In this document: in pieces, positions 1-8,049 of the stretch | Position numbering within the stretch: the stretch's first letter is position 1 | Layout: each line of letters opens with the position of its first letter | Assembly (NCBI GenBank): GCA_030537635.1 | Contig: JAUNVM010000025.1 | Coordinates: 1 to 34,082, forward strand | Source: Flaviflexus sp. | Lineage (GTDB): Bacteria; Actinomycetota; Actinomycetes; Actinomycetales; Actinomycetaceae | DNA length: 34,082 bases | Direction: 5' to 3' | Made by a program: the position numbers and the translations under genes | Notes under the pieces: generated by a model | Seen by the model: the letters and a program-made list of their open reading frames with translations, nothing else | Databases searched by the model: none | What the model was told of the DNA's origin: nothing

Positions 1-50
1 CGCCGATGGTACTGCATGGGAGACCGTGTGGGAGAGTAGGACACTGCCGC
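1..50 (+). rRNA. rrf: 5S ribosomal RNA, 3' end (partial)
   Basis: The first about 50 bases match the conserved 3' part of bacterial 5S rRNA: a CCGATGGTACTGC block, then GGGAGACCGTGTGGGAGAGTAGG and the closing ACACTGCCGC (partly quoted). The 5' part lies outside the window, so this is the end of an rRNA operon read on the + strand. The exact 3' end (50-52) is estimated. A strong intrinsic terminator follows directly. Confidence 0.9.
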
Positions 51-61
51 CATTAACCTTC

Positions 62-92
62 GTGGGGGTGCGCATCGCGCACCCCCACTTTT
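62..92 (+). terminator. Intrinsic terminator of the rRNA operon
   Basis: A perfect 12-bp stem (62-73 GTGGGGGTGCGC with 77-88 GCGCACCCCCAC) closes a 3-base loop (ATC) and is followed by TTTT at 89-92. It sits 12 bases after the 5S end, where an rRNA operon terminator is expected, and separates the rRNA operon from ilvD. Confidence 0.9.
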
Positions 93-208
93 GTATGCGG
101 GGCGCCGCAGCTCGGCGATATCGGCCTGCCCTCTCGGTCTCATTTCGTGGCCTTCCCAGCATTAGTCCTGGCCTTGCGCCTATTGTGGGCGGGAAAGAAA
201 GGAACCCT

Positions 209-2041
209 ATGCCTACGCTCAGGTCACAAACCTCGACCTCGGGACGGAACTTTGCCGGTGCCCGCGCCCTGTGGCGTGCCACCGGCATGGGATCGGAGGA
301 CTTCGGCAAACCCATTATCGCGGTTGCCAATTCCTTCACCGAATTCGTTCCCGGACACGTCCACCTGCGAAACATGGGACGACTCGTCATTGAGGCGATT
401 GAGGCCGCCGGCGGCGTAGGCAAGGAATTCAACACCATCGCGGTTGATGATGGCATCGCCATGGGCCACGATGGCATGCTGTACTCGCTTCCCTCCAGGG
501 AGCTCATTGCCGATTCGGTGGAGTACATGGTGAATGCGCACACGGCGGATGCTCTGGTGTGCATTTCCAACTGCGACAAGATCACCCCGGGGATGCTTAA
601 TGCTGCCCTGCGGCTCAATATCCCTGCTGTTTTTGTCTCCGGCGGGCCCATGGAAGCGGGAAAGTCGGTCGAGGGCGTCATCGAACACCCCCTCGATCTC
701 GTCGATGCTATTTCCGCTTCGGCCTCGGCCGACGTGTCGGATGAGGAGCTGGCGCGGATCGAGGAAGCGGCGTGCCCGACGTGCGGCTCCTGCTCTGGTA
801 TGTTTACCGCGAATTCGATGAACTGCCTGACCGAGGCGCTCGGCTTGTCCCTCCCCGGTAATGGCTCGACCCTGGCCACCCACGTGGCCCGCAAGTCCCT
901 GTTCACCGAGGCGGGCCGCCTCATTGTCGACCTCGCCAAACGGTACTACTTTGAGGATGATGAGAGCGTGTTGCCGCGCTCGATTGCCACCGAGGCCGCC
1001 TTCCACAATGCGATGTGCCTGGACGTGGCCATGGGCGGATCCACCAACACGGTGCTGCACATTCTTGCCGCCGCCAATGAGGCCGGGGTCGACTTCGACC
1101 TCAGCGATATTGATGCGCTGTCCCGGCGGGTTCCCTGCCTGTCTAAGGTGGCGCCGAACTCCCAGATCTATCACATGGAGGACGTGCACCGGGCCGGCGG
1201 CGTGCCCGCCATCCTCGGCGAGTTGTTCCGGGCCGGCCTGCTTAATGATGCGGTGCACTCGGTGCACTCCTCGGATCTCAAGACCTGGCTGGACCGGTGG
1301 GATATTCGCGGTACCGGCCCGGCCCGCGAGGCTATTGAGCTGTTCTCTGCCGCCCCCGGTGGGGTGCGCACCACCCGCGCTTTCTCCCAGGCCAATGAAT
1401 GGTCGGAGCTGGATAGGGACGCAGCCGGTGGCTGCATTCGCTCCACCGATCATGCCTACACGGAAGACGGCGGACTTGCCGTGCTCTATGGCAACGTGGC
1501 GGTGGAGGGCGCGGTCATCAAAACCGCTGGCATTGACCCCGAGCTCTTCCATTTCCGCGGTCCGGCCCGGGTCGTGGACTCCCAGGAGGATGCGATTGAG
1601 CTCATCTTGTCCAAGCAGATCAATCCCGGGGACATGGTGGTGATCCGCTACGAGGGTCCCAAGGGCGGGCCCGGCATGCAGGAGATGCTCTACCCGACAT
1701 CCTTCCTCAAGGGCCTGGGCCTTGGCCGAAGCTGCGCGCTCATGACCGATGGTCGCTTCTCCGGGGGCACCTCCGGAATCTCGATCGGCCATATTTCTCC
1801 CGAGGCGGCCGCCGGCGGGACCATCGGCCTCATTGAGGAGGGCGATCTCATCGAATTGGATGTCGCATCGCGCTCCCTCAACCTTCTCGTTGATGAGGAG
1901 GAGCTCGAGCGGCGTCGCGCCGCCAAGGGGGCCACCCCATGGGCCCCGGCGAAGGAACGTCCGCGCAAGATCTCCGGCGCCCTGCGCGCCTACGCGGCCA
2001 TGGCCCGGTCAGCCTCCTACGGTGGGGTCCGCGACATCTAG
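209..2041 (+). CDS. ilvD: Dihydroxy-acid dehydratase IlvD
   Basis: Dehydrates 2,3-dihydroxy-isovalerate and 2,3-dihydroxy-3-methylvalerate to the 2-keto acids of valine and isoleucine (EC 4.2.1.9; cytoplasmic). The 610-residue protein has the family length. Fe-S ligand motifs are visible: [10 protein letters not shown] with Cys122, and [11 protein letters not shown] with Cys189, Cys192 and Cys195; GGSTN and [14 protein letters not shown], both typical of IlvD/EDD enzymes, follow. The open frame extends back into the 5S rRNA, so the start is set at the ATG at 209, preceded by the purine-rich SD GAAAGAAAGG and beginning [10 protein letters not shown] weak -10 candidate TATTGT lies at 181-186, giving a short leader; I see no good -35. 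The gene stands alone after an rRNA terminator, but the window also carries ilvBNC, leuB and ilvE of the same pathway. Identity is very secure; the start is well supported. Confidence 0.97.
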   Translation: MPTLRSQTSTSGRNFAGARALWRATGMGSEDFGKPIIAVANSFTEFVPGHVHLRNMGRLVIEAIEAAGGVGKEFNTIAVDDGIAMGHDGMLYSLPSRELIADSVEYMVNAHTADALVCISNCDKITPGMLNAALRLNIPAVFVSGGPMEAGKSVEGVIEHPLDLVDAISASASADVSDEELARIEEAACPTCGSCSGMFTANSMNCLTEALGLSLPGNGSTLATHVARKSLFTEAGRLIVDLAKRYYFEDDESVLPRSIATEAAFHNAMCLDVAMGGSTNTVLHILAAANEAGVDFDLSDIDALSRRVPCLSKVAPNSQIYHMEDVHRAGGVPAILGELFRAGLLNDAVHSVHSSDLKTWLDRWDIRGTGPAREAIELFSAAPGGVRTTRAFSQANEWSELDRDAAGGCIRSTDHAYTEDGGLAVLYGNVAVEGAVIKTAGIDPELFHFRGPARVVDSQEDAIELILSKQINPGDMVVIRYEGPKGGPGMQEMLYPTSFLKGLGLGRSCALMTDGRFSGGTSGISIGHISPEAAAGGTIGLIEEGDLIELDVASRSLNLLVDEEELERRRAAKGATPWAPAKERPRKISGALRAYAAMARSASYGGVRDI

Positions 2042-2114
2042 GTGCCGCAGCCAGGATGATCCCTTCGGGCGGGGCGCTGGCTCACGCCCCGGTCCCGGAC
2101 GACATTCAGCGGTT

Positions 2115-2132
2115 GGTCACCGGCGGGTGACC
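2115..2132. promoter_or_regulatory. Perfect 7-bp hairpin/palindrome after ilvD
   Basis: GGTCACC (2115-2121) and GGTGACC (2126-2132) form a perfect inverted repeat around GGCG. No T-run follows, so it is either a weak terminator of ilvD or an operator for the nucleotidase gene. A second weaker stem (2070-2076 with 2085-2091) lies just upstream. The rest of the 293-base gap holds a possible -10 (TAGACT, 2267-2272) and a GTCAC-N12-GTGAC inverted repeat (2276-2297); nothing else is recognisable. Confidence 0.4.
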
Positions 2133-2334
2133 GGCGGATATCCGAATGGTATGCGGCGATAATTGGCTAAGTGAGGACCATCATATCGTCGGGGGTATAG
2201 TCCCTTGAAGGCGTTATTTCCCCAGTTGGGGCAGCTGGGTGGGCTGCGGGTGTCCGAGATACTCGTTAGACTTAGGTCACGATCTGATCACAGTGACGCA
2301 CTGGACAGACCATGGCGTCTATCAAGGAGGATTC

Positions 2335-4632
2335 ATGCGATCACGCCTGACCCGGCCGCTGGGACTCGGTGCCGCAGCAGCGCTGCTGCTGACACCGGCA
2401 GTTGCTTCGGCAGACCCGGCAGATACTGACGGTACCACCGATGCCAACGACGGTATTGTCGAACTCAATCTTTTCAACCTCACCGATATTCACGGACATA
2501 TTGAGCAAGAGGCCAATTACAAGACCGGCGAGATTGTTGAGGCCGGCGGATCCGCTCTCGGCTGCTATCTCGATGCTCACCGGGACGGTGACTCCTCGCT
2601 GACGCTTCTCGGCGATAACATCGGCGCCTCGCCCTTCACCGCGGGCGTGCTCTACGACAACCCGACCATCGAGGTGCTCAATGCGCTCAACCCGGTGGCC
2701 TCGACGATTGGTAACCACGAGCTCGATCTCGGCCAGGAGGTTTTCAAGGCCCGCGTGGACGGTACGTCGGCTGACGTCAATGGCGAGCAGATTGACTTCG
2801 TTCAGATCGGCTTCCCCTACCTGGGCGCCAACGTGGACGGCCTGGGCGACAGCCCCGTGACCGGGCGTCCCTACCTCGACGACTACGAACTATGGACCTC
2901 CGAATCCGGCGTCAGGGTCGCTTTCATCGGCGCGATCGCCGAGGATGTGCCCTATAAGCTGAGCCCGGGCACGACCGACGGCATGACCTTCAATGATCCG
3001 ATCTCGAAGGTGAATGAGCTGGCCGCTGAGCTCAAGGAGAGCGACGCAGCCGACGTTGTCATCGTCATGCTCGATGACGACGTGAAGAACAACTACCCGA
3101 AGATGGGCAAGTACGTGGACGGCCTCATGGGCGGAGACACGCACGTGCCGTACTCCTTCACCATGGTCGATGGCGCGGAAGGCAACAAGCTGTCTGCGAC
3201 CGCTTCCGGCTCCTACATCGACAACCTGTCGAACCTCAAGGTCTACTACAACACCAAAACCGGTGAGGTTGAGCGCTCCGAGGTGGAGCTCATCCCGGCC
3301 GCAACGCTGGCCGAGTGCGGCGATAACGCCGACATCAAGGCCATTGTCGACAAGGCCGTGGCCGATGCTGAGGAGGCCGGTAACAAGGTCGTCGCCGACA
3401 ACATCTCTGATGGCTTCTACCGTGCCACCCACGAAACTGCCGAGGGCCCGGCCGGCCCCGGCTCCAACCGCGGGCACGAGTCCTCGCTGGGTGATCTTGC
3501 CGCCGACGCCATGAAGGACACGATCTTCACAACCGATCAGAAGCCGGTTGACATCGGCATCATCAACGCCGGTGGCCTGCGCGATGATCTCGTCCCGGGT
3601 GACGACAAGCTGTTCACCTACGCCGAGACCTATGCGGTCATGCCGTTCTCCAATGAGCTCGGTTACGTCACCATTACCGGTGCCGAATTCAAGAACGCCC
3701 TTGAGCAGCAGTGGAAGACCGATCTCAACTCGCAGAACTCCCGCCCGATGCTCAAGCTCGGCATCTCCTCCAACGTCCAGTACACCTACGATCCGGCCCG
3801 CCCCTACGGCGAGCGGATCACCTCGGTGCTCGTGGATGGTGAGCCGCTCGATGAGGGCCGCAGCTACACCATTGGCTCGGTGACCTTCCTCCTCGCCGGC
3901 GGCGACTCCTTCCCGGCACTCACCACCGGCGGCGACTACATCACCTCCGGCGATCTCGACCGCGACAAGTTCAATGACTACCTGCAGGCGAATGACAACA
4001 TCTCGCCGCGCATGCAGAAGTCTTCGATTGGCGTCACGGTTCCCACCGAGCCGGTGGCCCCGTCCTCGAGCGTCAACGTCACCCTGCGCGGCCTGTCCTT
4101 CACCGAGGGACCGGCAATCACCGAGAACGTCACCGTCAACGTTGGCGGTGCGGACTTCACCGGCGAGGTCGACAACTCCCTCGTGGAGCCGAATGCCTCG
4201 ACTGCCGATTCCGTCATCACCACCGACGGCGCCGGCCAGGCCGAGGTCGCCGTGACCATGCCGGAGCAGTGCCCCGAGGGCGCCGGCGAGGTCTACAACG
4301 TGCCCGTCACCGTCTCCACCGACTTCGCCGAGGTTGTGGCCGAGAACCAGGGAATTGTGATTCCCATGGCCTGCGACACCACCGAGCCGGAGCCGTCGGT
4401 GACGGATGAGCCGACCGACCCGACCACCCCGGCCGATCCGACGGATCCCACCAGCCCCGCCGAGGATAAGCCCTCCACGGATCCGGCACCCACGGCTAAG
4501 CCCACCCCGCCGAACGACATGCCCAACACCGGTATGTCCCACGGTCCTGAGCTGGTCGCCATGGCTGCCCTCCTCGTCCTGCTTGGCATCGCGATCACCA
4601 TGGTCGTGCGCCGGCATCGGATGAACGGCTAA
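2335..4632 (+). CDS. Wall-anchored 5'-nucleotidase-family phosphoesterase
   Basis: A 765-residue secreted protein of the UshA/NT5E type, expected to hydrolyse nucleotides or related phosphoesters outside the cell. Order: signal peptide (residues 1-26, ending AVASA), calcineurin-like metallophosphatase domain, 5'-nucleotidase C-terminal domain (from about 400; GSNRGHESSLGDLAADAM, INAGGLRDDL), an Ig-like stretch (about 575-690), a Pro/Thr/Asp-rich wall spacer, the sortase motif MPNTG (729-733), a membrane segment and a RRHRMNG tail. Metal motifs DIHGH (D51, H53), GDN (D94) and GNHE (N127, H128) are intact, but the usual later histidine ligands appear as LDDD (247-249) and GGDTH (D268, H270) where UshA has His217 and GGHSQ. 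This may be a subfamily trait. The start is the ATG with AAGGAGG at 2324-2330; an earlier in-frame start would bury the signal peptide. MPNTG instead of LPxTG is a slight sortase-motif deviation. Confidence 0.92.
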   Translation: MRSRLTRPLGLGAAAALLLTPAVASADPADTDGTTDANDGIVELNLFNLTDIHGHIEQEANYKTGEIVEAGGSALGCYLDAHRDGDSSLTLLGDNIGASPFTAGVLYDNPTIEVLNALNPVASTIGNHELDLGQEVFKARVDGTSADVNGEQIDFVQIGFPYLGANVDGLGDSPVTGRPYLDDYELWTSESGVRVAFIGAIAEDVPYKLSPGTTDGMTFNDPISKVNELAAELKESDAADVVIVMLDDDVKNNYPKMGKYVDGLMGGDTHVPYSFTMVDGAEGNKLSATASGSYIDNLSNLKVYYNTKTGEVERSEVELIPAATLAECGDNADIKAIVDKAVADAEEAGNKVVADNISDGFYRATHETAEGPAGPGSNRGHESSLGDLAADAMKDTIFTTDQKPVDIGIINAGGLRDDLVPGDDKLFTYAETYAVMPFSNELGYVTITGAEFKNALEQQWKTDLNSQNSRPMLKLGISSNVQYTYDPARPYGERITSVLVDGEPLDEGRSYTIGSVTFLLAGGDSFPALTTGGDYITSGDLDRDKFNDYLQANDNISPRMQKSSIGVTVPTEPVAPSSSVNVTLRGLSFTEGPAITENVTVNVGGADFTGEVDNSLVEPNASTADSVITTDGAGQAEVAVTMPEQCPEGAGEVYNVPVTVSTDFAEVVAENQGIVIPMACDTTEPEPSVTDEPTDPTTPADPTDPTSPAEDKPSTDPAPTAKPTPPNDMPNTGMSHGPELVAMAALLVLLGIAITMVVRRHRMNG

Positions 4633-4644
4633 TCGCCTCACCAG

Positions 4645-4678
4645 CAGCGCCCCGCCATCTCGGCGGGGCGCTGTTTTT
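4645..4678 (+). terminator. Intrinsic terminator after the nucleotidase gene
   Basis: A perfect 12-bp stem CAGCGCCCCGCC (4645-4656) / GGCGGGGCGCTG (4662-4673) has a 5-base loop and is followed by TTTTT (4674-4678). It lies 12 bases after the stop codon. Confidence 0.9.
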
Positions 4679-4792
4679 ATGTCCGCAGATTGGCCACTCC
4701 CCACCGCCCTGCGCGGTGCGGCACGCGCCCGGGCCCGGTATGCTGGGCGGCCACCGGCTCCACCCCATTCGTTCCGCGCCCACCATCCCGCT

Positions 4793-4825
4793 GCCTGCGT
4801 GCACTCACATCAAGCGCACGCAGGC
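4793..4825. promoter_or_regulatory. 10-bp perfect inverted repeat upstream of the lactate cluster
   Basis: GCCTGCGTGC (4793-4802) and GCACGCAGGC (4816-4825) are exact reverse complements separated by 13 bases, so the half-site centres lie 23 bases apart. No T-run follows, which argues against a terminator and for a protein-binding site or an RNA structure. The regulator is unknown; no regulator gene lies next to the cluster. Confidence 0.5.
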
Positions 4826-4867
4826 CTTCCGGTACCGCTGCACTAGCGCGTCGGTTCACTTATTTCA

Positions 4868-4883
4868 GCACGCACGTGTGTGC
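4868..4883. promoter_or_regulatory. Near-perfect 16-bp palindrome centred on CACGTG
   Basis: GCACGCACGTGTGTGC is self-complementary except for one mismatched pair. It lies about 130 bases before the first -10-like element of the lactate cluster. It is a candidate operator; the binding protein cannot be inferred. Confidence 0.35.
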
Positions 4884-5013
4884 AAAAGACGGGGGTTAAC
4901 TACATCTGTCGCGCGGGCTGGAAAAGCCCGGAATCTCGCGGCTGAGAGGCCGTCAGTAAAGGCGGGGGAGGGGTGCGGCGATGAACGGCAAGATGGCCTA
5001 GCTCACGGCTGGT

Positions 5014-5019
5014 TATACT
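5014..5019 (+). promoter_or_regulatory. Candidate -10 element of the lactate cluster
   Basis: TATACT is a one-base variant of the -10 consensus, 41 bases before the ATG, which would give a leader of about 35 bases with a good SD. No clear -35 lies 16-18 bases upstream, so activator dependence is possible. Confidence 0.4.
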
Positions 5020-5060
5020 CCTGGACAAGCGAGCTGGACTTCAAGGAAGAAGGAGGGGCG

Positions 5061-7865
5061 ATGACCGCGTGCCTAGAGCTGTCCGAGGATCGGCTGAAGA
5101 CATCCATGATCGATCGCGTGTCCTACGCGTCCGATGCCTCGCACTACCTGTACACCCCCGAGGCCGTCATCATTGCCAAGGATGCCGAGGATGTGGCCGC
5201 CATTTTGCGGACGGCCGGGGAGCGCTCCATTCCCGTCACGTTGCGCTCAGGCGGGACCAGCCTGTGCGGTCAGGGCTCGGGATCGGGCTGGCTTGTTGAT
5301 ACTCGCCGGAACTTTCGCGGCATCGAGGTGCTCGACGGTGGCAAGCGGGTGCGGGTGCGCCCCGGCGCCACCGTCCGGGAGGTCAATGCCGTGCTCGCCC
5401 CGTGGGGCTACCGGCTCGGCCCCGATCCGGCCAGCGAGGCCGCCTGCACGATTGGCGGCGTCATTGCAAATAATTCCTCCGGCATGCTGTGCGGCACCGA
5501 ATACAACACCTACCGCACGCTGGAATCGATGATCCTCGTGCTCGCCTCGGGAACGATGATTGACACCTCGGCGCCGGATGCCAATGCTCAGCTTCGCGAG
5601 CGCGAACCGGAGCTGTGCGAGACCTTGCTGCGGCTGCGCCGCCGCATCCTCGATAATCCGGAGTCGATGCGGATCATTGAGCGGCATTTCGCCCTGAAGA
5701 ATACGATGGGCTACGGCATCAACTCCTTCGTTGACTTCGATACTCCGGTCGACATTCTCTCCCATCTCATCATCGGCTCGGAAGGCACCCTCGCCTTTGT
5801 CGCCGAGGCCGTCTTCCGCACCGTTCCCATCAGTCGGCTCACCACGACGACGGTTGCGGTCTTCCCGGATTTGTATGCCGCGACCCGCTCCCTGCCTGAG
5901 CTCATTGCCACCGGTGCGGCAACACTTGAGCTGATGGACGCCACCTCGCTCAAGGTGGGCCAGACTCTCCCCGGCGTGCCCCGCGCCATTACCGGCTTCC
6001 CCGTCGAGCAGCAGGCCGCTCTCCTCATCGAATACAACGCGGAGGACACCGACGAGCTGCAGCGGATCACCGAGGCGGGCAATGGGGCGCTTGCTGGCAT
6101 GGAGCTGTTTAGCCCCGCGACCTTGTCGACCAATGCGGAGGACCGGCAGGCCGCCTGGCAGTTCCGCAAGGGGCTCTACGCCTCCGTGGCCGGGGCCCGT
6201 CCGGCCGGCACCACGGCCATGCTCGAGGACATTGCGGTTCCGGTTGAGCACCTCGCCGACACGTGCGCCTCCCTCCAGGAGCTCTTCGAGCGCTACGGGT
6301 ACGAGAACTCGGTGATCTTTGGTCACGCCAAGGACGGCAATATCCACTTCATGCTCACCGATCGCTTCGAGGGGGAGGAGGCGCTCGGCCGGTACACGAA
6401 CTTCAACGACCTCATGGTCGACCTTGTTCTCGACGTGCACGGGAATCTCAAGGCCGAGCACGGCACCGGCCGGGCCATGGCCCCCTACGTGCGCCAGCAG
6501 TACGGGGATGAACTGTACGAGGTCATGGTGGCCCTCAAGGCCGCCTGCGATCCCCTCGGCCAGCTCAATCCGGGCGTGATTCTCGACGAGGATCCGCGGG
6601 GGCACCTGCGCAACATGAAGCTCACCGAGCCGGTCGAAGAGGAGGTCAACCGCTGCGTTGAGTGCGGCTATTGCGAGCCGGTGTGCCCGTCCAAGGACCT
6701 CACCCTCACCCCGCGTCAACGCATCGTCGTTCGCCGCGCCCAGGCTCGGGCGCTCGCCAACGGGCAGCCCGATATTGCCGCTGAGCTCGACGAGCAGTAC
6801 GAGTACGCGGGAATCGATACGTGCGCGGTGGACGGCATGTGCCTGACCGCCTGCCCGGTGGGTATCAACACCGCAGACCTGGTTCGCCGGCTGCGCCGGG
6901 AGAATGCCTCCCCGCTCCAGTCGCTGGCCTGGAAGGGTGCGGCTAAGGCCTGGACCGCGGTGAGTCGCGGCGGGGCGGGTGCCCTCAGCCTGGCCGATAA
7001 GGTTCCGGGGGCCGCGCGGTTGGCCACCGAGGCCGGGCGGAAGATTCTCGGCGCGGACACGGTCCCCGCCTACGATTCCGGCCTTCCGGCGGGCGGCCCG
7101 GCCCGCGCGGATCTCGCCGGCATCGTCGGCGATCCCTCCGGCGAGGTCCTCGGCATCTACCTGCCGGCCTGCGTTGGAGCCATGTTTGGCCCCGAGGAGG
7201 ACAGCCCGGGCGCGACGGACGCCTTCCTCGCCCTGCTGAAGCGAGCAGGGGTTGCCCTCGAGGTGCCCGAGGGGGTGGAGTCCCTGTGCTGTGCCACCCC
7301 CTGGTCATCAAAGGGCTTCGCGGCGGGATATGAAGCGATGAAGGCGAAGGTGCGCCGAGCGGTGCTCGGCTCTGGCCTCCCGGTCATCTCGGATGCTGCG
7401 AGCTGCACCGAGGGACTGGCGAAGCTGCTCGAGGGGACGAATGCGAGGGCCGTTGATGCGGTGAGCTTCACCGCCGAGCATCTGCTTGACCGGCTCACCA
7501 TCACGGGAAATCTGGGCACCCTCGTCCTCCATCCCACCTGCTCGTCGAAGCAGATGGGGATCGATGCTCAGCTGCGCGCCATCGCTGCGGCGATCAGCGA
7601 TGATGTTCGAATTCCGGTGTCCTGGGGTTGCTGCGGCTTCGCCGGGGACCGCGGAATGCTGCATCCCGAGCTTACGGCCTCGGCCACGGCCCGGGAGGCG
7701 GCGGAGGTGCGAGCGATCGGGGCGGAATACCACGCGTCCCTCAACCGCACCTGCGAGATCGGCATGACCCGAGCCACGGGAGCTGTCTATCACCACATCC
7801 TCGAGTACCTCGAAAGAGTGACCCGAGAACCATCCACCCATACTTCGCATACGCACCAGGGATGA
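5061..7865 (+). CDS. FAD/Fe-S-dependent D-lactate dehydrogenase-type oxidoreductase
   Basis: A 934-residue fusion that joins an FAD-linked 2-hydroxyacid oxidase to an Fe-S/CCG domain; such proteins oxidise D-lactate (or another 2-hydroxy acid) to pyruvate and pass electrons to the respiratory chain. The PCMH-type FAD domain shows LRSGGTSLCGQGSGSG and CTIGGVIANNSSGM; the FAD-oxidase C-terminal domain carries VIFGHAKDGNIHFM and LKAEHGTGRAMAP. Two 4Fe-4S motifs follow (C532-VE-C535-GY-C538-EPV-C542-P, and C588/C594/C598-P), then two CCG-type blocks (SLCCATPWSSKG; HPTCSSKQ and WGCCGFAGDRG). The ATG at 5061 has AAGGAGGGG immediately upstream; frames beginning earlier have no SD. Its place at the head of a permease-lldEFG cluster supports lactate as substrate, though glycolate or another 2-hydroxy acid cannot be excluded. 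Confidence 0.88.
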   Translation: MTACLELSEDRLKTSMIDRVSYASDASHYLYTPEAVIIAKDAEDVAAILRTAGERSIPVTLRSGGTSLCGQGSGSGWLVDTRRNFRGIEVLDGGKRVRVRPGATVREVNAVLAPWGYRLGPDPASEAACTIGGVIANNSSGMLCGTEYNTYRTLESMILVLASGTMIDTSAPDANAQLREREPELCETLLRLRRRILDNPESMRIIERHFALKNTMGYGINSFVDFDTPVDILSHLIIGSEGTLAFVAEAVFRTVPISRLTTTTVAVFPDLYAATRSLPELIATGAATLELMDATSLKVGQTLPGVPRAITGFPVEQQAALLIEYNAEDTDELQRITEAGNGALAGMELFSPATLSTNAEDRQAAWQFRKGLYASVAGARPAGTTAMLEDIAVPVEHLADTCASLQELFERYGYENSVIFGHAKDGNIHFMLTDRFEGEEALGRYTNFNDLMVDLVLDVHGNLKAEHGTGRAMAPYVRQQYGDELYEVMVALKAACDPLGQLNPGVILDEDPRGHLRNMKLTEPVEEEVNRCVECGYCEPVCPSKDLTLTPRQRIVVRRAQARALANGQPDIAAELDEQYEYAGIDTCAVDGMCLTACPVGINTADLVRRLRRENASPLQSLAWKGAAKAWTAVSRGGAGALSLADKVPGAARLATEAGRKILGADTVPAYDSGLPAGGPARADLAGIVGDPSGEVLGIYLPACVGAMFGPEEDSPGATDAFLALLKRAGVALEVPEGVESLCCATPWSSKGFAAGYEAMKAKVRRAVLGSGLPVISDAASCTEGLAKLLEGTNARAVDAVSFTAEHLLDRLTITGNLGTLVLHPTCSSKQMGIDAQLRAIAAAISDDVRIPVSWGCCGFAGDRGMLHPELTASATAREAAEVRAIGAEYHASLNRTCEIGMTRATGAVYHHILEYLERVTREPSTHTSHTHQG

Positions 7866-7960
7866 AGAGGCCTTTCATTACTGTGGGTCAGAACACATGC
7901 GCTAGTGCAATGTGAAACAGATTCCTGAACAGGGAAAAGACGAGATCGAGGAAGGTGACT

Positions 7961-8020
7961 ATGAATGGCACTGGATATTTTTGCAACTTCAGCTGTCATT
8001 CACCGGTAAGCTTCCCTTAA
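7961..8020 (+). CDS. Possible 19-codon upstream ORF before the lactate permease
   Basis: An ATG at 7961 opens a 19-codon frame (MNGTGYFCNFSCHSPVSFP, stop TAA at 8018-8020) and is preceded by GAGGAAGGTGACT, a plausible SD at good spacing. It ends 29 bases before the permease start, in a 184-base gap where the other cluster genes are tightly packed. The peptide has two Cys and no amino-acid bias that would point to classic attenuation. It could be a translated leader or chance; no conservation evidence is available. Confidence 0.25.
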   Translation: MNGTGYFCNFSCHSPVSFP

Positions 8021-8049
8021 CTCGTCGAAATCATCCGCAAGGAGAACTT

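Larger units (their letters stand above)
4679..5060. other. Long intergenic region before the lactate cluster
   Basis: This 380-base gap has no convincing gene; the reading frame running through it in phase with the next gene lacks a start with SD and has atypical composition. It holds three inverted repeats (4793-4825, 4868-4883 and CGGGCT-GGAAA-AGCCCG at 4914-4930) and a -10-like TATACT. It is the likely control region of the lactate genes. Confidence 0.6.

Noticed and set aside
26..208. Upstream extension of ilvD to an ATG at 26
   Set aside because: That ATG-containing region is the 5S rRNA 3' end and its terminator.
224..1792. Long - strand open frame (522 codons) opposite ilvD
   Set aside because: It lies fully antisense to ilvD, whose motifs are unmistakable; long antisense frames are common in high-GC codon-biased DNA. 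The same applies to the long - strand frames at 2890-4704, 5247-6719, 8317-10557 and 28864-30564.
4400..4515. Tandem repeat encoding Asp-Pro-Thr in the nucleotidase
   Set aside because: It is the usual Pro/Thr/Asp wall spacer before a sortase motif, not an independent repeat element or CRISPR.
4716..5060. N-terminal extension of the D-lactate dehydrogenase-like protein
   Set aside because: The extra 115 codons have no SD, overlap the inverted repeats and a -10-like element, and read as non-protein-like sequence; the ATG at 5061 has a strong SD.
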